DNA of 43,972 nt from Thalassocella blandensis. GTDB lineage: Bacteria; Pseudomonadota; Gammaproteobacteria; Pseudomonadales; Cellvibrionaceae. A program made the position numbers and the translations under genes. Under the pieces are notes generated by a model, which was given only the letters and a program-made list of their open reading frames with translations, had not been told where the DNA came from and made no database searches. The DNA lies in the NCBI GenBank assembly GCA_945882995.1, contig CAMCXE010000005.1, forward strand, positions 1 through 43,972, in the 5' to 3' direction. Below are positions 43,356 through 43,972 of this stretch, one piece after another (the stretch's first letter is position 1; each line of letters opens with the position of its first letter).

Positions 43356-43972
43356 TTAATCAAGTTTAAGGATGTCCTTTTCTGTTGAGATCACTACAGT
43401 TAGCGAATATTGCCTCTCGGCAACCCAATCATTTGGCGGATTTGAATACCCTCTTACTCGATCCAAATTTATTTCTATTTTATCAGCCCCATCTTTCCAT
43501 GAAGCAATTTTTACCCACTTAAAGGCTGCCTCAAATTTTTATCTAAAAATGTATTTCTCACCTCATCTAGCGATGCATAATTTAGTGGGAGCGAATGAAT
43601 ATAAATTACGCGCAGCCTCCGTCCGCCTTGTCCAACCAGCGGCATCAATCTTTTTTGTATATAACTCGCACAGATGAATAGCCTCATCAATGGACAATAT
43701 AAGACCACTAGGCCTATCACTTATATGATCCACTTTTCCGTTAGTTGAAAATATAGCTATCTGCTTCATGTCGGGAATGACAAATCCCAACGTTGGGTGA
43801 ACATAATTCAGCTGATGAGGTATGTCCTTGTGAAACTCGTCAGATGGCGTTTTGCTCACCGAATTATAGAACCGAACATGCGCAGTTGAACCTGTTTCTA
43901 CTTGCTGAATCGGCATCCCCAAGGTCACTGAAACAGTAGGTAAAGTATTTTTACCAGAAGTGCTGCTCGCCG
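43356..43972 (-). pseudogene. Frameshifted gene of unknown function, runs off the window
   Basis: On the minus strand a frame is open from the window edge (ASSTSGKNTLPTVSVTLGMP and on) through HVRFYNSVSKTPSDEFHKD, IPHQLNYVHPTLGFVIPDMK, and ELYTKKIDAAGWTRRTEAAR to a stop at 43563. Protein-like sequence then continues in a second frame (YASLDEVRNTFLDKN), and after a run of five A in a third (KFEAAFKWVKIASWKDGADK, then RQYSLTVVISTEK), ending at 43356-43358. Two frameshifts in about 100 bases suggest a decayed gene. The N-terminal part could be a secreted or lipoprotein domain, since its start is outside the window. I do not recognise a family. Confidence 0.55.

Overview
The window reads as chromosomal DNA of a marine-type gammaproteobacterium, most likely of the Cellvibrionales (Saccharophagus / Teredinibacter / Cellvibrio relatives). 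This rests on gene order and protein similarity recalled from memory: rlmE-ftsH-folP-glmM-tpiA-secG-tRNA-Leu, cysQ-nudE next to yrfG-hslR-hslO, ypjD next to ffh-rpsP-rimM-trmD-rplS, and xerD-dsbC-hom-thrC. No database search was possible, so the genus is open.

Layout. (1) 1-4498 is an integration hotspot at the 3' end of a tRNA-Leu(GAG) gene. A very small integrative element (about 3.4 kb) lies between two imperfect 84/85-bp repeats, one of which overlaps the tRNA end. It carries a P4-type tyrosine integrase, an AlpA-like regulator, several tiny ORFs, a YfjJ/inovirus-Gp2-type protein in which HUH and YxxK nuclease motifs can be read, and an iteron array that could be its origin. Beyond the outer repeat lies a frameshifted and truncated second integrase, the relic of an earlier insertion in tandem. 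(2) 4571-11822 is a core block, mostly on the minus strand: protein export (secG), glycolysis (tpiA), cell-wall precursor synthesis (glmM), folate (folP), the membrane protease ftsH, rRNA 2'-O-methylation (rlmE), the divergent ribosome-associated yhbY, and a DUF2062 membrane protein. (3) 12177-18041 is an accessory stretch: the DNA-uptake channel comEC, a DUF6174-like lipoprotein, then a patchwork of immunity-like and small membrane ORFs, repeats, an interrupted gene and a relic copy of the end of a neighbouring gene. (4) 18056-24810 is housekeeping: cysQ, nudE, yrfG, hslR, hslO, alaA, msrB and three uncharacterised proteins. (5) 24917-34263 holds tRNA-Glu, tRNA-Gly and tRNA-Ser, an ABC exporter, two queuosine-pathway genes (queF and an unusual two-domain QueD-like protein), a membrane adenylate cyclase beside a coiled-coil membrane protein, and small conserved genes. 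(6) 34417-43179 is core: the SRP GTPase ffh, the rpsP-rimM-trmD-rplS operon, xerD, dsbC, and the threonine genes hom and thrC. (7) The right edge holds a gene broken by frameshifts that runs off the window.

The items most worth following are the minimal tRNA-Leu element with its HUH protein and iterons, the two-domain QueD-like protein whose domains keep complementary halves of the active site, and the orphan-immunity array with an 87-bp repeat.
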